Shown: piece by piece, positions 1 to 9,071 of the stretch
Numbering within the stretch: the first letter of the stretch is position 1
Layout: each line of letters begins with the position of its first letter
DNA from: Alitabrizicola rongguiensis
GTDB lineage: Bacteria; Pseudomonadota; Alphaproteobacteria; Rhodobacterales; Rhodobacteraceae
Assembly (NCBI RefSeq): GCF_021491355.1
Contig: NZ_JAKENF010000004.1
Coordinates: 186,001-250,000, forward strand
Reading direction: 5' to 3'
Length of the DNA: 64,000 bases
Notes under the pieces: generated by a model
The model's input: only the letters and a program-made list of their open reading frames with translations
Database searches by the model: none
Told to the model about the DNA's origin: nothing
Program-made: the position numbers and the translations under genes

Positions 1-43
1 GCTGGGTGAAGGACAGCTCTGAAACGGGAGCGGACTTCGCCAT
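1..43 (-). CDS. N-terminus of an unidentified gene, cut by the window edge
   Basis: An ATG on the minus strand at 43 opens a frame that runs off the left edge and reads MAKSAPVSELSFTQ. It is preceded by a good Shine-Dalgarno sequence (AGGAGA, about six bases before the ATG), which is the main reason to believe it. Fourteen residues are too few to name a family. It lies 94 bp downstream of the cyclotransferase gene in the same direction and may be co-transcribed. Confidence 0.5.
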   Translation of the reverse strand, partial: MAKSAPVSELSFTQ

Positions 44-137
44 GTGGTCTCCTGACCGCTGTTGGTTGCGGTTGATCATAAGTGCACCCACAAGTTATGC
101 CAACTGACAATCGGATGAGTGGTGCCGCTGCGAGGTC

Positions 138-662
138 TCAGCCGGCCAGTTTTCGCACCCGGACATCAAGCCAGGTCAGATCGTCATCAGCGATTCCAAG
201 CTCGGCCAGGTGATGGGCCGTACTGTAGAGGTAGTCGCGGTTTGATCCGCGCCCCCCCGCGGCCCGCAGGATGATCTGCGCCTGCTCTTCCAGCGGCAGT
301 CCGCCGCAATACTGCTCGTGATGCGGGTCGATGACGTAAACCAGCGCCTCGACTTGGCGCCCGTCGCGCAGGGTCACGGGAAGCGAAGTCTCGAGATAAG
401 CAGATGAAATCAGCTCGCGTTCGCGCAACGTCGCCAGCGTGCCGCCTTCCTCGCCCGGCGAGACCAGAAAGGCGACGCCGTCGCAATGTGCGCTTTCTGC
501 CCGGTCAAGCGCCAACACCAGCCCTGGGTCCTCGACGGTCCCGCGGTGGTGGATCGACCGCATGCAGAAGCTGCGATGCCAGCCGTCCAGCCGCGCCACC
601 TGGCGTTCAGCGACGGGAAAACCCGGGTTCCAGATCAGCGATCCATAGCCGAAGACCCACAT
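138..662 (-). CDS. gamma-glutamylcyclotransferase (ChaC family)
   Basis: 174-residue protein beginning MWVFGYGSLIWNPGF, the YGSL motif that opens ChaC/GGCT-fold proteins. ChaC enzymes release 5-oxoproline from glutathione in the cytosol. The family's catalytic glutamate usually sits in a stretch like GVAF...E; the matching region here is VAFLVSPGEEGGT around residues 63-76. An upstream in-frame ATG at 725 would add 21 cysteine- and glycine-rich residues unlike the family, so I start at 662. It is divergent from the DUF2125 gene. The family is clear; glutathione specificity is inferred. Confidence 0.88.
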   Translation of the reverse strand: MWVFGYGSLIWNPGFPVAERQVARLDGWHRSFCMRSIHHRGTVEDPGLVLALDRAESAHCDGVAFLVSPGEEGGTLATLRERELISSAYLETSLPVTLRDGRQVEALVYVIDPHHEQYCGGLPLEEQAQIILRAAGGRGSNRDYLYSTAHHLAELGIADDDLTWLDVRVRKLAG

Positions 663-740
663 AGCTTTGATCCCACCGCCCTGTTCGCGCCTGCCGCCTG
701 CCTGTAAACAGCAGCAGGAATGCATTGGAAAGGGGCAACG

Positions 741-1724
741 ATGCGGGTGGTCCTGTGGCTCGTGGCGGCGGTGGCGGTGCTATGGACGGGCTACTGGTTC
801 GTCGGCTCGCGCAGTGTCGAGAAAGGTATCGAGGCCTGGGCGGCGAGCCAATCGGACTCGGGTCTGGAGGCAGGATACGAGGGGCTTTCGGTCGGCGGCT
901 TCCCCGGCCGCTTCGACGTGGCGCTGACCGCCCCGCATCTGGCTGATCCAATGGCAGGGACGGGATGGAGCGCGCCAGATCTGCTGGTTACGGCGCTGGC
1001 CTACGCCCCCTGGCACCTGATCGCAATCTTTCCGCAGACGCAGACCGTGACCCTGCCCGACCAGACAGTCACCCTGACGGCCGAGAAACTGCTGGGCAGC
1101 GTGATCTTCGCGCCCGGAACCTCGATGGCGCTGCAGCGGACCCGCCTCTCGGGCAATGGCCTTGAGCTCGGATCGACGTTCGGCTGGCGGGCAGGTGCGG
1201 AGCAATTGAACTTTGCAACTGCAGTTCTGCAGGACGCCCGATCGCATGAGATCGGGCTAGAGATGCTGAAGGTCACACCCGACCCGGCGCTGAGCGCAGC
1301 CATGCCAGACCTGCCATCGCAGATCGACCGGCTGCACCTGGATGCGAGCGTGACCTTCGATCGACCGGTCGATGGGACGGCCGCCTCAACGCCGCTGCGG
1401 GTCACTGCGATCGAGGTCAAGGACCTGTCAGGCATCTGGGGGGACGCGGTTCTCGCCGGCAGCGGCAGGATCACCGCCGATGAGTTTGGTCGGGCCGAAG
1501 GGCAGATAGACCTGCGGTTGGACCACTGGCGCAAGCTGATGCCACTTCTGGTCGCCACGGGCACCGTCACCCCCGAAGTTGCCCCGACATGGGAGCGGAT
1601 GCTCGACTATCTCGCGCGGGATGGTGGAGGTGACCCAGACGTGCTGCAGCTTCCGCTGACCTATCGCGACGGTCGTGCGAGTCTGGGGCCGCTGCCGCTT
1701 GGACCGGCGCCGCAACTCAACTGA
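741..1724 (+). CDS. DUF2125 family protein
   Basis: 327 residues beginning MRVVLWLVAAVAVLW, a single N-terminal hydrophobic segment that is either an uncleaved anchor or a signal peptide. The rest is probably periplasmic and beta-rich, with repeated LPDQTVTLTAEKL- and LRLDHW-type strands. The composition and length match DUF2125, an alphaproteobacterial family without known function. The ATG at 741 follows a GGAAAGGGG ribosome-binding stretch and starts directly at the membrane segment; an ATG at 720 would add seven polar residues. It ends one base before the convergent extensin-like gene. Confidence 0.82.
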   Translation: MRVVLWLVAAVAVLWTGYWFVGSRSVEKGIEAWAASQSDSGLEAGYEGLSVGGFPGRFDVALTAPHLADPMAGTGWSAPDLLVTALAYAPWHLIAIFPQTQTVTLPDQTVTLTAEKLLGSVIFAPGTSMALQRTRLSGNGLELGSTFGWRAGAEQLNFATAVLQDARSHEIGLEMLKVTPDPALSAAMPDLPSQIDRLHLDASVTFDRPVDGTAASTPLRVTAIEVKDLSGIWGDAVLAGSGRITADEFGRAEGQIDLRLDHWRKLMPLLVATGTVTPEVAPTWERMLDYLARDGGGDPDVLQLPLTYRDGRASLGPLPLGPAPQLN

Positions 1725-2711
1725 TCAGTGGCAGTAGGGCCCGTTACGCTGATCAGCCGTGTCGAAATGCATGTGGTTCTTATGATAGCGGTCGCCATCG
1801 GGGCCAAGCGTGGTGCCGAAGATGCCGCAGGCGCCGCGATAAGCTGCCTTCATCGGCTTGCCGGCGCTCTTGCGCCAGTCGGATTCGACGCTGATGGTTT
1901 TGCCGCTTTCCAGCACGATTGCCCCGATGTCGACGGCGTTGCCCTTGCCATGTTCTGACAGTTTTGCGCCCTTGACGTTGTTACGCGGGCGGCAGGCATA
2001 GCTCGCGGCGATCCGCAATTCAGCCACCTTGTCGCGCTTGAAGGCCGGTTGCAGCGCCTGGTCAACCCACCGGTTCAGCGCAATCGCAGTTCCGCAGTCG
2101 ATCGTCGCGGCGGGGCTGAGTTGCACGCCATCAACGGACGTCACACGGACCGGATCCGCTATACCGCACCCGCGCACCCGCGAGGTGATGGGCGCGATTT
2201 CTTCCCCCTTGATGCCCGGCACGCCACAGACAGATCCCTTGCGGCCGAATACCCCCGTCTTGCCAGGCAAGATGCGGACGGCTGCAACCGTCTCGACCCG
2301 CTCGATCGCTCCGGTACCGGTCTCTGGGCGTTCTTCAGGCCGCGGCGACGACAGGACGGTCGGGCCGGCGGCCACCACGGACGTATCCGTTTCGGGTGCC
2401 GGATCGTCGCCCCCGATGAGAGGGGGCCGGACCTTTGGGCGGAAAGACGATTCGACCGTGGCGAGCGGCACAGCAACGGCCTGCGTCGACAGGGTGACCT
2501 TGACGGTGTCGGGACGTGGGCGAGGACGCTGAACCACTGCAGGGTCGCTGACGGCGATCATCACGACACCGGTTGTCGCCGGATCGGAGGCAGGAGTAAG
2601 CGCAAGGGTCGCGGGCGCTGCATGCGGGCGAATTGAACTGGCAGGCGCATCGGCGAAAGAAGGCATGCAAAAGCATGCCAGCAGTATCGCTGCCGCGACC
2701 GGTGCCTTCAT
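1725..2711 (-). CDS. extensin-like family exported protein
   Basis: 328 residues with a signal peptide (MKAPVAAAILLACFCMPSFA), a proline/arginine-rich variable stretch to about residue 150, and a C-terminal extensin-like domain. This domain contains several cysteines, SEHGKGNAVDIG and NHMHFD. The spaced His/Asp and HxH arrangement resembles the zinc site of LAS/M15-type peptidoglycan peptidases, so a cell-wall role is plausible but inferred. It lies 5 bp downstream of the TyrA-type gene and is probably the last gene of that operon. Confidence 0.85.
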   Translation of the reverse strand: MKAPVAAAILLACFCMPSFADAPASSIRPHAAPATLALTPASDPATTGVVMIAVSDPAVVQRPRPRPDTVKVTLSTQAVAVPLATVESSFRPKVRPPLIGGDDPAPETDTSVVAAGPTVLSSPRPEERPETGTGAIERVETVAAVRILPGKTGVFGRKGSVCGVPGIKGEEIAPITSRVRGCGIADPVRVTSVDGVQLSPAATIDCGTAIALNRWVDQALQPAFKRDKVAELRIAASYACRPRNNVKGAKLSEHGKGNAVDIGAIVLESGKTISVESDWRKSAGKPMKAAYRGACGIFGTTLGPDGDRYHKNHMHFDTADQRNGPYCH

Positions 2712-2716
2712 CCGCC

Positions 2717-3646
2717 TCAGTCCCCCGCTTTTACATCCGCTGCGCGCCCGAAGTCTGGCGCAGATGTATCCTGTCCAGCCTCAATAATACCTCGCCGGAT
2801 CGCGCGAGTCTTGGTGAAATAGGCATGCAGGTGCTCTCCGTCGCCAAGGCGGATTGCCCGTTGCAAAGCAAAGAGTTCTTCGGTGAACCTGCCCAGGATA
2901 TCCAGCGTGGCTTCCTTGTTGGTCAGGAACACGTCGCGCCACATCGTCGGATCGCTCGCGGCGATTCGGGTAAAGTCGCGGAAGCCCGAAGCGGAATACT
3001 TGATGACCTCGGAATTCGACACGCGGCGCAGATGGTCGGCGACTCCGACCATGGTATAGGCGATCAGGTGCGGCGTATGCGACACCACGGCCAGCACCAG
3101 GTCATGGTGCGGCGCGTCCATCTCGTCGACGTTCGAGCCCATCGCTTCCCAAAGGCTGCGCAACCGGGCCGTAGCTTCGAGCGTAGATTTTTCGCAGGGC
3201 GTGAGCAGGCACCAACGGTTCTTGAACAGTGTGGCAAATCCGGACCGTGGCCCCGAGTATTCGGTCCCGGCCAACGGGTGGCCCGGCACAAAGGCCACAC
3301 CTTCTGGGATATGGGGCGAAACCGCCTCGATCACCGCCTGCTTGACCGATCCGACATCGGTCACCGTCGCACCAGGTTTCAGATGCGGCGCGATCTCTTC
3401 GGCTAGCTCGCCCATCGCGCCCACCGGTACGGCGAGCACGACAAGATCGGCGCCCTCCACCGCTTCTGCCGCAGAGGTGCAGACGCGATCACAAATGCCG
3501 ATCTCAAGCGCGACCTTTCGGGTTTCCTCGGTCTTGGCATAGCCGACGATTTCACCCGCCAGACCGCCCGCCTTCATCGCATGGGCCATCGACGAGGCAA
3601 TCAGGCCCAGCCCGATCAGGGCGACGCGGTCATAGATCGGGGCCAT
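2717..3646 (-). CDS. prephenate/arogenate dehydrogenase family protein
   Basis: 309 residues with an N-terminal Rossmann motif GLGLIASSMAHAM (about residues 12-24) followed by the TyrA helical domain, including GHPLAGTEYSGPRSG and SHTPHLIAY. The family carries out the oxidative step of tyrosine synthesis, converting prephenate to 4-hydroxyphenylpyruvate or arogenate to tyrosine with NAD(P)+. There is no ACT domain or fused chorismate mutase. Its ATG shares one base with the hisC stop codon, so the two are translationally coupled. The HisC partner may act on both imidazole-acetol phosphate and aromatic keto acids. Substrate preference is not readable here. Confidence 0.92.
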   Translation of the reverse strand: MAPIYDRVALIGLGLIASSMAHAMKAGGLAGEIVGYAKTEETRKVALEIGICDRVCTSAAEAVEGADLVVLAVPVGAMGELAEEIAPHLKPGATVTDVGSVKQAVIEAVSPHIPEGVAFVPGHPLAGTEYSGPRSGFATLFKNRWCLLTPCEKSTLEATARLRSLWEAMGSNVDEMDAPHHDLVLAVVSHTPHLIAYTMVGVADHLRRVSNSEVIKYSASGFRDFTRIAASDPTMWRDVFLTNKEATLDILGRFTEELFALQRAIRLGDGEHLHAYFTKTRAIRRGIIEAGQDTSAPDFGRAADVKAGD

Positions 3647-4731
3647 CAGCGCTGTCCTTTGAATTGCCCGATAGCATGGACCACCCGGCGACAGGAGCTT
3701 TCATCACCCACGGTGATCCGGAGGCAATGCGGCAGTTTGTAACCCGCCACCTGGCGCACGATCAGACCCTGAGATTTCAGCCAGGCATCGCACGCCTCGG
3801 CCTCAGTCGGATCGGCGAAGCGGGCCAGCACGAAGTTCGCGGTCGAGGTGTCTGAGGGCACCCCCATCTCGGCCAGTTGCTCGGCCAGCCAGGCGCGCAT
3901 CCGGCTGTTCTCTGACCGGCACTTCACCACCCAGTCCTGATCGCGCACGGCGGCCTCGGCCACGTCAAGCTGCGTGGTCGACAGGTTGAACGGACCGCGG
4001 ATGCGGTTCAGCACGTCGATGATGTGCTTCGGGCCATAGCCCCAGCCGATCCGCAAGCCGCCAAGCCCGAAGATCTTCGAGAAGGTGCGGGTCATCACGA
4101 CATTTTCGCGCGCCTCGATCAGCCCCAGACCGGCGTCATACCCCTCGACGTATTCGGCATAGGCACCGTCCAGGACGAGGATTGCCTGTTTCGGCAGCCC
4201 GTCGGCCAGCCGCGCCAGTTCCGCCTGCGAGATCATCGTGCCGGTCGGGTTGTTCGGGTTGGCGATGAAGACAAGCTTCGTCCGCCGGTTGCAGGCCAGC
4301 AGGATCGCGTCCACGTCTGTCGTGCGTTCGCGTTCCTTCACCTCGACCGGAGTCGCGCCAGCCGCAAGAGCCGAGATGCGATACATCAGGAAGCCGTGCT
4401 CGGTATGGATCACCTCATCGCCGGGCCCGGCATAGGCCTGGCAGAGGAAGGTGATGATCTCGTCCGACCCGACCCCGCAGATCACCCGATCCGCATCCAG
4501 TCCGTACACCTCGGCGATGGCGGAGCGCAGCGGGGCGTGATCGGTCGACGGGTAGCGGTGCAGAGAATGCACGGTGCGTTGAAACGCCTCTTTCGCCTTG
4601 TCGGACGGGCCGAAGGGGTTCTCGTTCGAGCTGAGCTTGACCGCGTTCGACACGCCCGCGACATGCGCCTGCCCACCCTGATAGAGCGCGATGTCAAGAA
4701 TGCCGGGCTGGGGGCGAATGGCGTGTGTCAT
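3646..4731 (-). CDS. hisC: histidinol-phosphate aminotransferase
   Basis: 361 residues, fold type I PLP aminotransferase. [10 protein letters not shown] near the N-terminus and the PLP lysine in [20 protein letters not shown] (about residues 215-234) are HisC signatures. It transfers an amino group from glutamate to imidazole-acetol phosphate in histidine synthesis. It is coupled to the tyrosine-pathway dehydrogenase downstream by a one-base stop/start overlap, a pairing that suggests an additional aromatic aminotransferase role (inference). It begins [20 protein letters not shown], as usual for alphaproteobacterial HisC. Confidence 0.93.
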   Translation of the reverse strand: MTHAIRPQPGILDIALYQGGQAHVAGVSNAVKLSSNENPFGPSDKAKEAFQRTVHSLHRYPSTDHAPLRSAIAEVYGLDADRVICGVGSDEIITFLCQAYAGPGDEVIHTEHGFLMYRISALAAGATPVEVKERERTTDVDAILLACNRRTKLVFIANPNNPTGTMISQAELARLADGLPKQAILVLDGAYAEYVEGYDAGLGLIEARENVVMTRTFSKIFGLGGLRIGWGYGPKHIIDVLNRIRGPFNLSTTQLDVAEAAVRDQDWVVKCRSENSRMRAWLAEQLAEMGVPSDTSTANFVLARFADPTEAEACDAWLKSQGLIVRQVAGYKLPHCLRITVGDESSCRRVVHAIGQFKGQR

Positions 4732-4744
4732 GATCTATCCCTTG

Positions 4745-4773
4745 CGATGCCGCCGGTTCTAGCGGCGGCATCG
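4745..4773 (-). terminator. perfect 11-bp hairpin between hss and hisC
   Basis: CGATGCCGCCG at 4745-4755 pairs exactly with CGGCGGCATCG at 4763-4773 across a 7-base loop. It lies just after the homospermidine synthase stop and before the hisC start. There is no T-run on either side, so it may be a weak terminator, an attenuating hairpin or an mRNA-stability element. Confidence 0.45.
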
Positions 4774-4813
4774 TGGGTTTGCCAGCACCAACTTGGCCCG
4801 GAAACTGTCGGTT

Positions 4814-6232
4814 TCAGACCGCGAGGAAGTTGGTGAACTGCCAAGGGTCGTCGTGATCGACATCCTCGGCAAAGCTGTTGATCCTATGGGCGACCGGTGT
4901 CCAGTCGGTGTAGTGCGCCTCGATCCGGCCCAGATAGGGGCGTTGAACCTCAAGACAGCGGACATGGTCCATCTCGTCAGCCTCGACAAAACCCGCGCGC
5001 GGGTTCTCGACCGCCCAGACCATCGCCGCCATGACCGCCGAGGTTACCTGCATCCCCGTGGCATTCTGATAGGGCGCAAGCCGGCGTGCCTCGTCGATCG
5101 ACAGGCGCGAGCCGTACCACATGCCACCCTTGGCGTGCCCATAAAGGAACACGCCAAGATCGTCGCCGCCCGATACGATCTCTTCCTGCGTCAGGATGTG
5201 CTTGTTGATCGGCAGTTGCCCGGCTCCGTTGATTTCGTGCAGGGAAAGGATCGCATCGTTGCAAGGATGATAGGCGTAATGGCAGGTCGGGCGGAACTCT
5301 GGCCGGGCCCCCTCGCCGACCGTGTAATAGTCCGAAATCGAGATCGCCTCGTTGTGGGTCACGACATAGCCGAACTGCGGACCCACGCCCGGACACCAGC
5401 TGCGAACACGGGTATCGGCGCCGGGGCGGTCGATCCAGATCGCACAGCGGCTGCCGAAGTCGAAGCCATGCCCGTTCGGCGGCAGCTTCTTCTCGTGGCT
5501 TCCCCATCCGAGTTCGGCGGGCTGGTAGCCCTCGGACAGAAGGCCATCGACCGACCAGGTGTTGACGAAGGTGCCGACCGGCTTCGGCCGGGCGGAAACC
5601 TGCGTGTCCCGCTCGGCCACGTGCACGCCCTTGACGCCAAGCGACTGCATCAGGCGCGCCCAGCCGTCGCGGGTCTTTGGCACCTCGACAGGGTGCCCCG
5701 TGTCATTGGCCAGCCGCAGAAGCGCCTCCTTCAGCAGCCACGAAACCATCCCCGGGTTGGCCCCGCAGCAGGTGATCGAGGTCGGACCGCCGGGGTAACG
5801 CTTGCCAAGATCGCGCACTTCTTCCCTCAGCGGATAGTTGGTGCGGTCCGCATTCGGGATCGACGAGCCGAAGTAGAAGCCCGGCCAGGGTTCGATCACC
5901 GTGTCGATGTAAAGAACGCCAAGTTCCTGGCAGAGGATCATCATGTCCACGCTGCCAACATCGACCGACAGGTTCACCACCATGCCGCGGCCATCGCGGA
6001 ACAGAGAAGACAGGACCGAACGATAGTTCTCTTTCGTCAGGCCAATCTGCACGTGGCGGATGCCACGGTCAGACAGAAGCGTGGCATATTCGTCGCTCGG
6101 CTCGATGACGGTAAAGCTCTCGCGGTCATAGTCGAAATGCCGTTCGATCAGCGGCAAAGTGCCCCGACCGATCGAACCGAAGCCGATCATAACCAGCGGC
6201 CCGTCGATGCGGGCGTGGACCTTATGCGTCAT
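4814..6232 (-). CDS. hss: homospermidine synthase
   Basis: 472 residues, the usual length for bacterial HSS. The N-terminal Rossmann segment is GPLVMIGFGSIGRGTLPLI. Family signatures further on include SVDMMILCQELGVLYIDTVI, ITCCGANPGMVSWLLKEALL and CHYAYHPCNDAILSLHEING. The enzyme makes sym-homospermidine from putrescine using NAD+ as a transient hydride carrier; homospermidine is a major polyamine in many alphaproteobacteria. It sits 15 bp downstream of the UPF0114 membrane protein gene. It is separated from hisC by 82 bp with a strong hairpin, so it may be a separate transcript. Confidence 0.95.
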   Translation of the reverse strand: MTHKVHARIDGPLVMIGFGSIGRGTLPLIERHFDYDRESFTVIEPSDEYATLLSDRGIRHVQIGLTKENYRSVLSSLFRDGRGMVVNLSVDVGSVDMMILCQELGVLYIDTVIEPWPGFYFGSSIPNADRTNYPLREEVRDLGKRYPGGPTSITCCGANPGMVSWLLKEALLRLANDTGHPVEVPKTRDGWARLMQSLGVKGVHVAERDTQVSARPKPVGTFVNTWSVDGLLSEGYQPAELGWGSHEKKLPPNGHGFDFGSRCAIWIDRPGADTRVRSWCPGVGPQFGYVVTHNEAISISDYYTVGEGARPEFRPTCHYAYHPCNDAILSLHEINGAGQLPINKHILTQEEIVSGGDDLGVFLYGHAKGGMWYGSRLSIDEARRLAPYQNATGMQVTSAVMAAMVWAVENPRAGFVEADEMDHVRCLEVQRPYLGRIEAHYTDWTPVAHRINSFAEDVDHDDPWQFTNFLAV

Positions 6233-6247
6233 CGTTCTACTCCGTGA

Positions 6248-6781
6248 CTACTTGCTCGACTTGGCCGTCAGCCAGTCCATGAGGGCCAGCATGACGCCCG
6301 TCACCACGAAGGACAGGTGGATGATAGTCAGCCAGTAAAGCTCGGTCTCGCCAAAGCGGGCATCGGCCACGCTTTCGCCGATCTCCATGAAGCGCTTCAG
6401 CAGATGGATACCGGAGATTGCCACGATCGAGGCGATCAGCTTCATCTTCAGACCGCCGAAATCGACCGTGCCCATCCATTCGGGGCGATCCACGTCGTCG
6501 CCGACCTCAAGCTTGGACACGAAGTTCTCGTAGCCCGAAAAGATCACGATGAGCAGCAGGTTCGCCGCCAGCGTCAGGTCAATGAAGGTCAGCGAGGCGA
6601 GGATGATGTCCTCGGGCGTCATGGTCAGTGTCTTCAGCGCATATTTCCAGAGGTCGCGCAGGAAGACGACCATCAGCATGCCAAGCGCAATGACAAGGCC
6701 GAGATACATCGGCGCCATCAGCCAGCGTGAAATGAAGAGAAGTCGCTCGAAGCGGTGTTCCACCGTAGTCTTGGGGGTCAT
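6248..6781 (-). CDS. UPF0114/YqhA family (TIGR00645) membrane protein
   Basis: 177 residues with four predicted membrane segments, opening with FERLLFISRWLMAPMYLGL. It matches the UPF0114 (YqhA) family by length and by motifs such as SGYENFVSKLE and LKMKLIASIVAISGIHLLK. Function is unknown; the protein is expected in the inner membrane. It lies directly upstream of hss in the same direction. Confidence 0.85.
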   Translation of the reverse strand: MTPKTTVEHRFERLLFISRWLMAPMYLGLVIALGMLMVVFLRDLWKYALKTLTMTPEDIILASLTFIDLTLAANLLLIVIFSGYENFVSKLEVGDDVDRPEWMGTVDFGGLKMKLIASIVAISGIHLLKRFMEIGESVADARFGETELYWLTIIHLSFVVTGVMLALMDWLTAKSSK

Positions 6782-6874
6782 CTGTTGGCCTCCTGTAACT
6801 TACAGCGGCCCATATAGGGCGCCGCGGCGCAGCATGCATCTGTTTTCGTATCGATTGCAGGCGCCATGAACGCG

Positions 6875-6906
6875 AAGGGCCGCCGCGGGTTCCCGCAGCG
6901 GCCCTT
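6875..6906 (-). terminator. GC-rich hairpin downstream of rpsD
   Basis: AAGGGCCGCCGCGGG and CCCGCAGCGGCCCTT form a long, nearly perfect stem about 22 bp beyond the rpsD stop. It has no clear T-run, so a terminator role is likely from position but not certain. Confidence 0.5.
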
Positions 6907-6928
6907 GCCAGCCCCAGAGGGGCCGAAA

Positions 6929-7549
6929 TCAGTTCTTGGCGTAGTATTCGACGACGAGGTTCGGTTCCATTTGCACCGGGTAGGGCACGTCGCCCAGCGA
7001 CGGGGTGCGCACGAACTTCACGGTCATCTTCGAGTGGTCGACTTCCAGGTAATCCGGAACGTCACGCTCGGTCAGAGCCACGGCTTCCAGCACGAGGGCC
7101 AGTTGCTTGGACTTCTGACGGACCTCGATCAGGTCGCCTTCCTTGACACGGTAGGACGCGATGTTGACGCGCTGACCGTTCACGGTGACGTGGCCATGGT
7201 TAACGAACTGGCGGGCGGCGAAGATGGTCGGCACCAGTTTGGCGCGGTAGACGACCGCGTCCAGACGGCGCTCGAGCAGGCCGACCAGCATCTCGCCGGT
7301 GTCACCCTTCACGCGTTCGGCTTCGGCATAGATCTTGCGGAACTGCTTTTCCGTCAGGTCGCCGTAGTAGCCCTTGAGTTTCTGCTTGGCGCGCAGCTGC
7401 GTACCGAAGTCCGACAGCTTGTTCTTGCGGCGCTGGCCATGCTGGCCGGGGCCGTATTCGCGCTTGTTCACCGGGGACTTCGGACGGCCCCAGATGTTTT
7501 CGCCCATGCGGCGGTCGATCTTGTACTTGGCAGAGGTGCGTTTGGTCAC
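6929..7549 (-). CDS. rpsD: 30S ribosomal protein S4
   Basis: 206 residues, the full length of bacterial S4. It starts [20 protein letters not shown], contains the S4 RNA-binding domain ([20 protein letters not shown] through [15 protein letters not shown]) and ends VVEYYAKN. It binds 16S rRNA and nucleates assembly of the small subunit. The start codon is GTG at 7549 with an AAGGAGAT Shine-Dalgarno sequence seven bases away. It stands alone rather than in the alpha operon, as is usual in alphaproteobacteria. Confidence 0.98.
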   Translation of the reverse strand: MTKRTSAKYKIDRRMGENIWGRPKSPVNKREYGPGQHGQRRKNKLSDFGTQLRAKQKLKGYYGDLTEKQFRKIYAEAERVKGDTGEMLVGLLERRLDAVVYRAKLVPTIFAARQFVNHGHVTVNGQRVNIASYRVKEGDLIEVRQKSKQLALVLEAVALTERDVPDYLEVDHSKMTVKFVRTPSLGDVPYPVQMEPNLVVEYYAKN

Positions 7550-7640
7550 CGCTGATCTCCTTCATGTTGTCGAAGGGCGTTGTCCTTTGACCCGAGGGCC
7601 CGACAGGCATCCCCTTGCGGGGGCCACCAACACCAATGAA

Positions 7641-7664
7641 AAACCCCGGGCCTTCACCCGGGAT
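7641..7664 (-). terminator. intrinsic terminator of the Hint-domain gene
   Basis: On the minus strand CCCGGGTGAAGGCCCGGGG is followed directly by TTTTTC. The hairpin lies about 45 bp past the stop of the Hint-domain gene and upstream of rpsD, isolating the two transcripts. Confidence 0.7.
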
Positions 7665-7707
7665 CGGCGGGGCTTATACCGTCCCGCAAGGCAGAGTCAA
7701 CAGCCGC

Positions 7708-8769
7708 TCACTCCGCCAGTTCGTGCCGAAGGATCGCAGCCTCCGAGGCGGACACATTGCGCCGAGCAAAAGCTCCGTAGGCATCGCGATGGATTGCAAG
7801 ATCCGGGATCACGTCAAACAGGGCCTTGCGCTGACCGGGTTCGATCATCTCGAGCGACGTGTTCGATGGATGAAAGCTCTCCGCCTGGATACCGTTGGCC
7901 CAGACGATCTGATGGTGCTCCAGCAGGATGTGGACATAGGTCACCTCGCGTAACTGCCGGTCGACCGTCACCGAGAGATCGTTCATGAGATCCTCTGCCG
8001 CGACCAGCACCTCGGACGTGCCAAAGAGCGATTCCGCCGCCCGGCCGCAGATCAGCATCCGGTGGTGGGGCGAGACGATCAGGTCCGCATCCGGCTGACC
8101 CATACCGAAAGCGGCAGACCGGATCCTGATCGGGCGAAGATGTGGCATCACGTGAAGGCGGGCGCCGGACATCCTCCGATTCCCGGTCCACAGAATTTCC
8201 TGCGCGCCATTGTCACGGGTTTGAACCTTGTCGCCGGGGCGCAGATCCTCGATCCGGCGAAGTCCCTCGGGCGTCAGAAGACGCGTCCCCTGGGTGAAGC
8301 AGATCACACCGCCTTCGTTCGGCACCGGCTGCGGCACATGATCCAGCGAGGCACGCACGATCCAAAGATCGGTATCGGCAGGCGGAATCTCGTCGAAGAA
8401 CATCAAGAGCCGGGAATCTTGATGCGGCACGTCGATCAGAGTCACGGAATAGGCCTGCCGGCCGTCTGTCACGACGAAATCCTGCGTCGGGGCATCGTCC
8501 CCATCCACGCCCGCGTCGTCCGACGATCCGCTCGCGAACGCAGCTCCAACCAGCCGGCGCACCTTGCGCGCAGCCCTTCGACGCAGCTCCGCCGCGCCCA
8601 TTGCCCCGTCCAGCGTTAGAAGTCCTCCCGCACCGTCCACCCGCACCGCAGTGCCGGTCCAGCGCCAAGCGGCGCCTGTAACCAGCATTGCGACCGGAGC
8701 CGAAGCAAGTCCGTCTACTTCTGTCTGCGTCCAGGAAATGACAAACGTGCCGCCTGAGCCCGTCTTCAT
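7708..8769 (-). CDS. Hint-domain protein (Hint_2 type)
   Basis: 353 residues. The N-terminal ~150 residues are variable and not recognised. From about residue 152, CFTQGTRLLTPEGLRRIEDL begins a Hedgehog/intein (Hint) domain, continued by SPHHRMLICGRAA and ending with the conserved WANGIQAESFHPSN segment. Proteins of this kind are common and often multicopy in Rhodobacterales. The conserved Cys at the start of the domain suggests autoprocessing, but the target is unknown. No adhesin or protease gene is adjacent. It has its own terminator and a 302-bp upstream region. Confidence 0.85.
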   Translation of the reverse strand: MKTGSGGTFVISWTQTEVDGLASAPVAMLVTGAAWRWTGTAVRVDGAGGLLTLDGAMGAAELRRRAARKVRRLVGAAFASGSSDDAGVDGDDAPTQDFVVTDGRQAYSVTLIDVPHQDSRLLMFFDEIPPADTDLWIVRASLDHVPQPVPNEGGVICFTQGTRLLTPEGLRRIEDLRPGDKVQTRDNGAQEILWTGNRRMSGARLHVMPHLRPIRIRSAAFGMGQPDADLIVSPHHRMLICGRAAESLFGTSEVLVAAEDLMNDLSVTVDRQLREVTYVHILLEHHQIVWANGIQAESFHPSNTSLEMIEPGQRKALFDVIPDLAIHRDAYGAFARRNVSASEAAILRHELAE

Positions 8770-9071
8770 GCCTGTGTTGCCTGCTCGTTTTGTTATAATT
8801 GGCAGGACATTAGCAGCGGAAGTTGCAGCAGACTATGACCTCGGGGCAACATATTCGTTAATTGATGGCCTTGTCGGACCCACCCGACCCTTTCGGGGCA
8901 GCGGAGTGGCGAAGTCTGCGAACAGCCTGCCACTTTAATCGGCAGCCGTCGCCATGTAGGCTCTCGCCACCCGGTGGTAGGCCGGACCGTTATCCGTGAC
9001 CGGCGGGAGGCCGGTCGCCATTCGACGATGCCCGACGGGCCTGACGTCAGAAAGAAAAGGACAAAGGCGCC
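8770..9071. other. divergent intergenic region, Hint gene / transaminase
   Basis: 302 bp holding the promoters of both flanking genes. The part next to the Hint gene is AT-richer (around 8795-8865). Near the transaminase there are two compact inverted repeats: CCACC/GGTGG at about 8968-8978, and GACCGGC/GCCGGTC at 8998-9016 with a 5-base loop, the latter 55 bases before the ATG. I see no riboswitch that I can name and no gene. Confidence 0.5.

Noticed and set aside
8770-9071. Glycine or other riboswitch before the transaminase
   Set aside because: Two short hairpins exist, but I could not match any known aptamer core.
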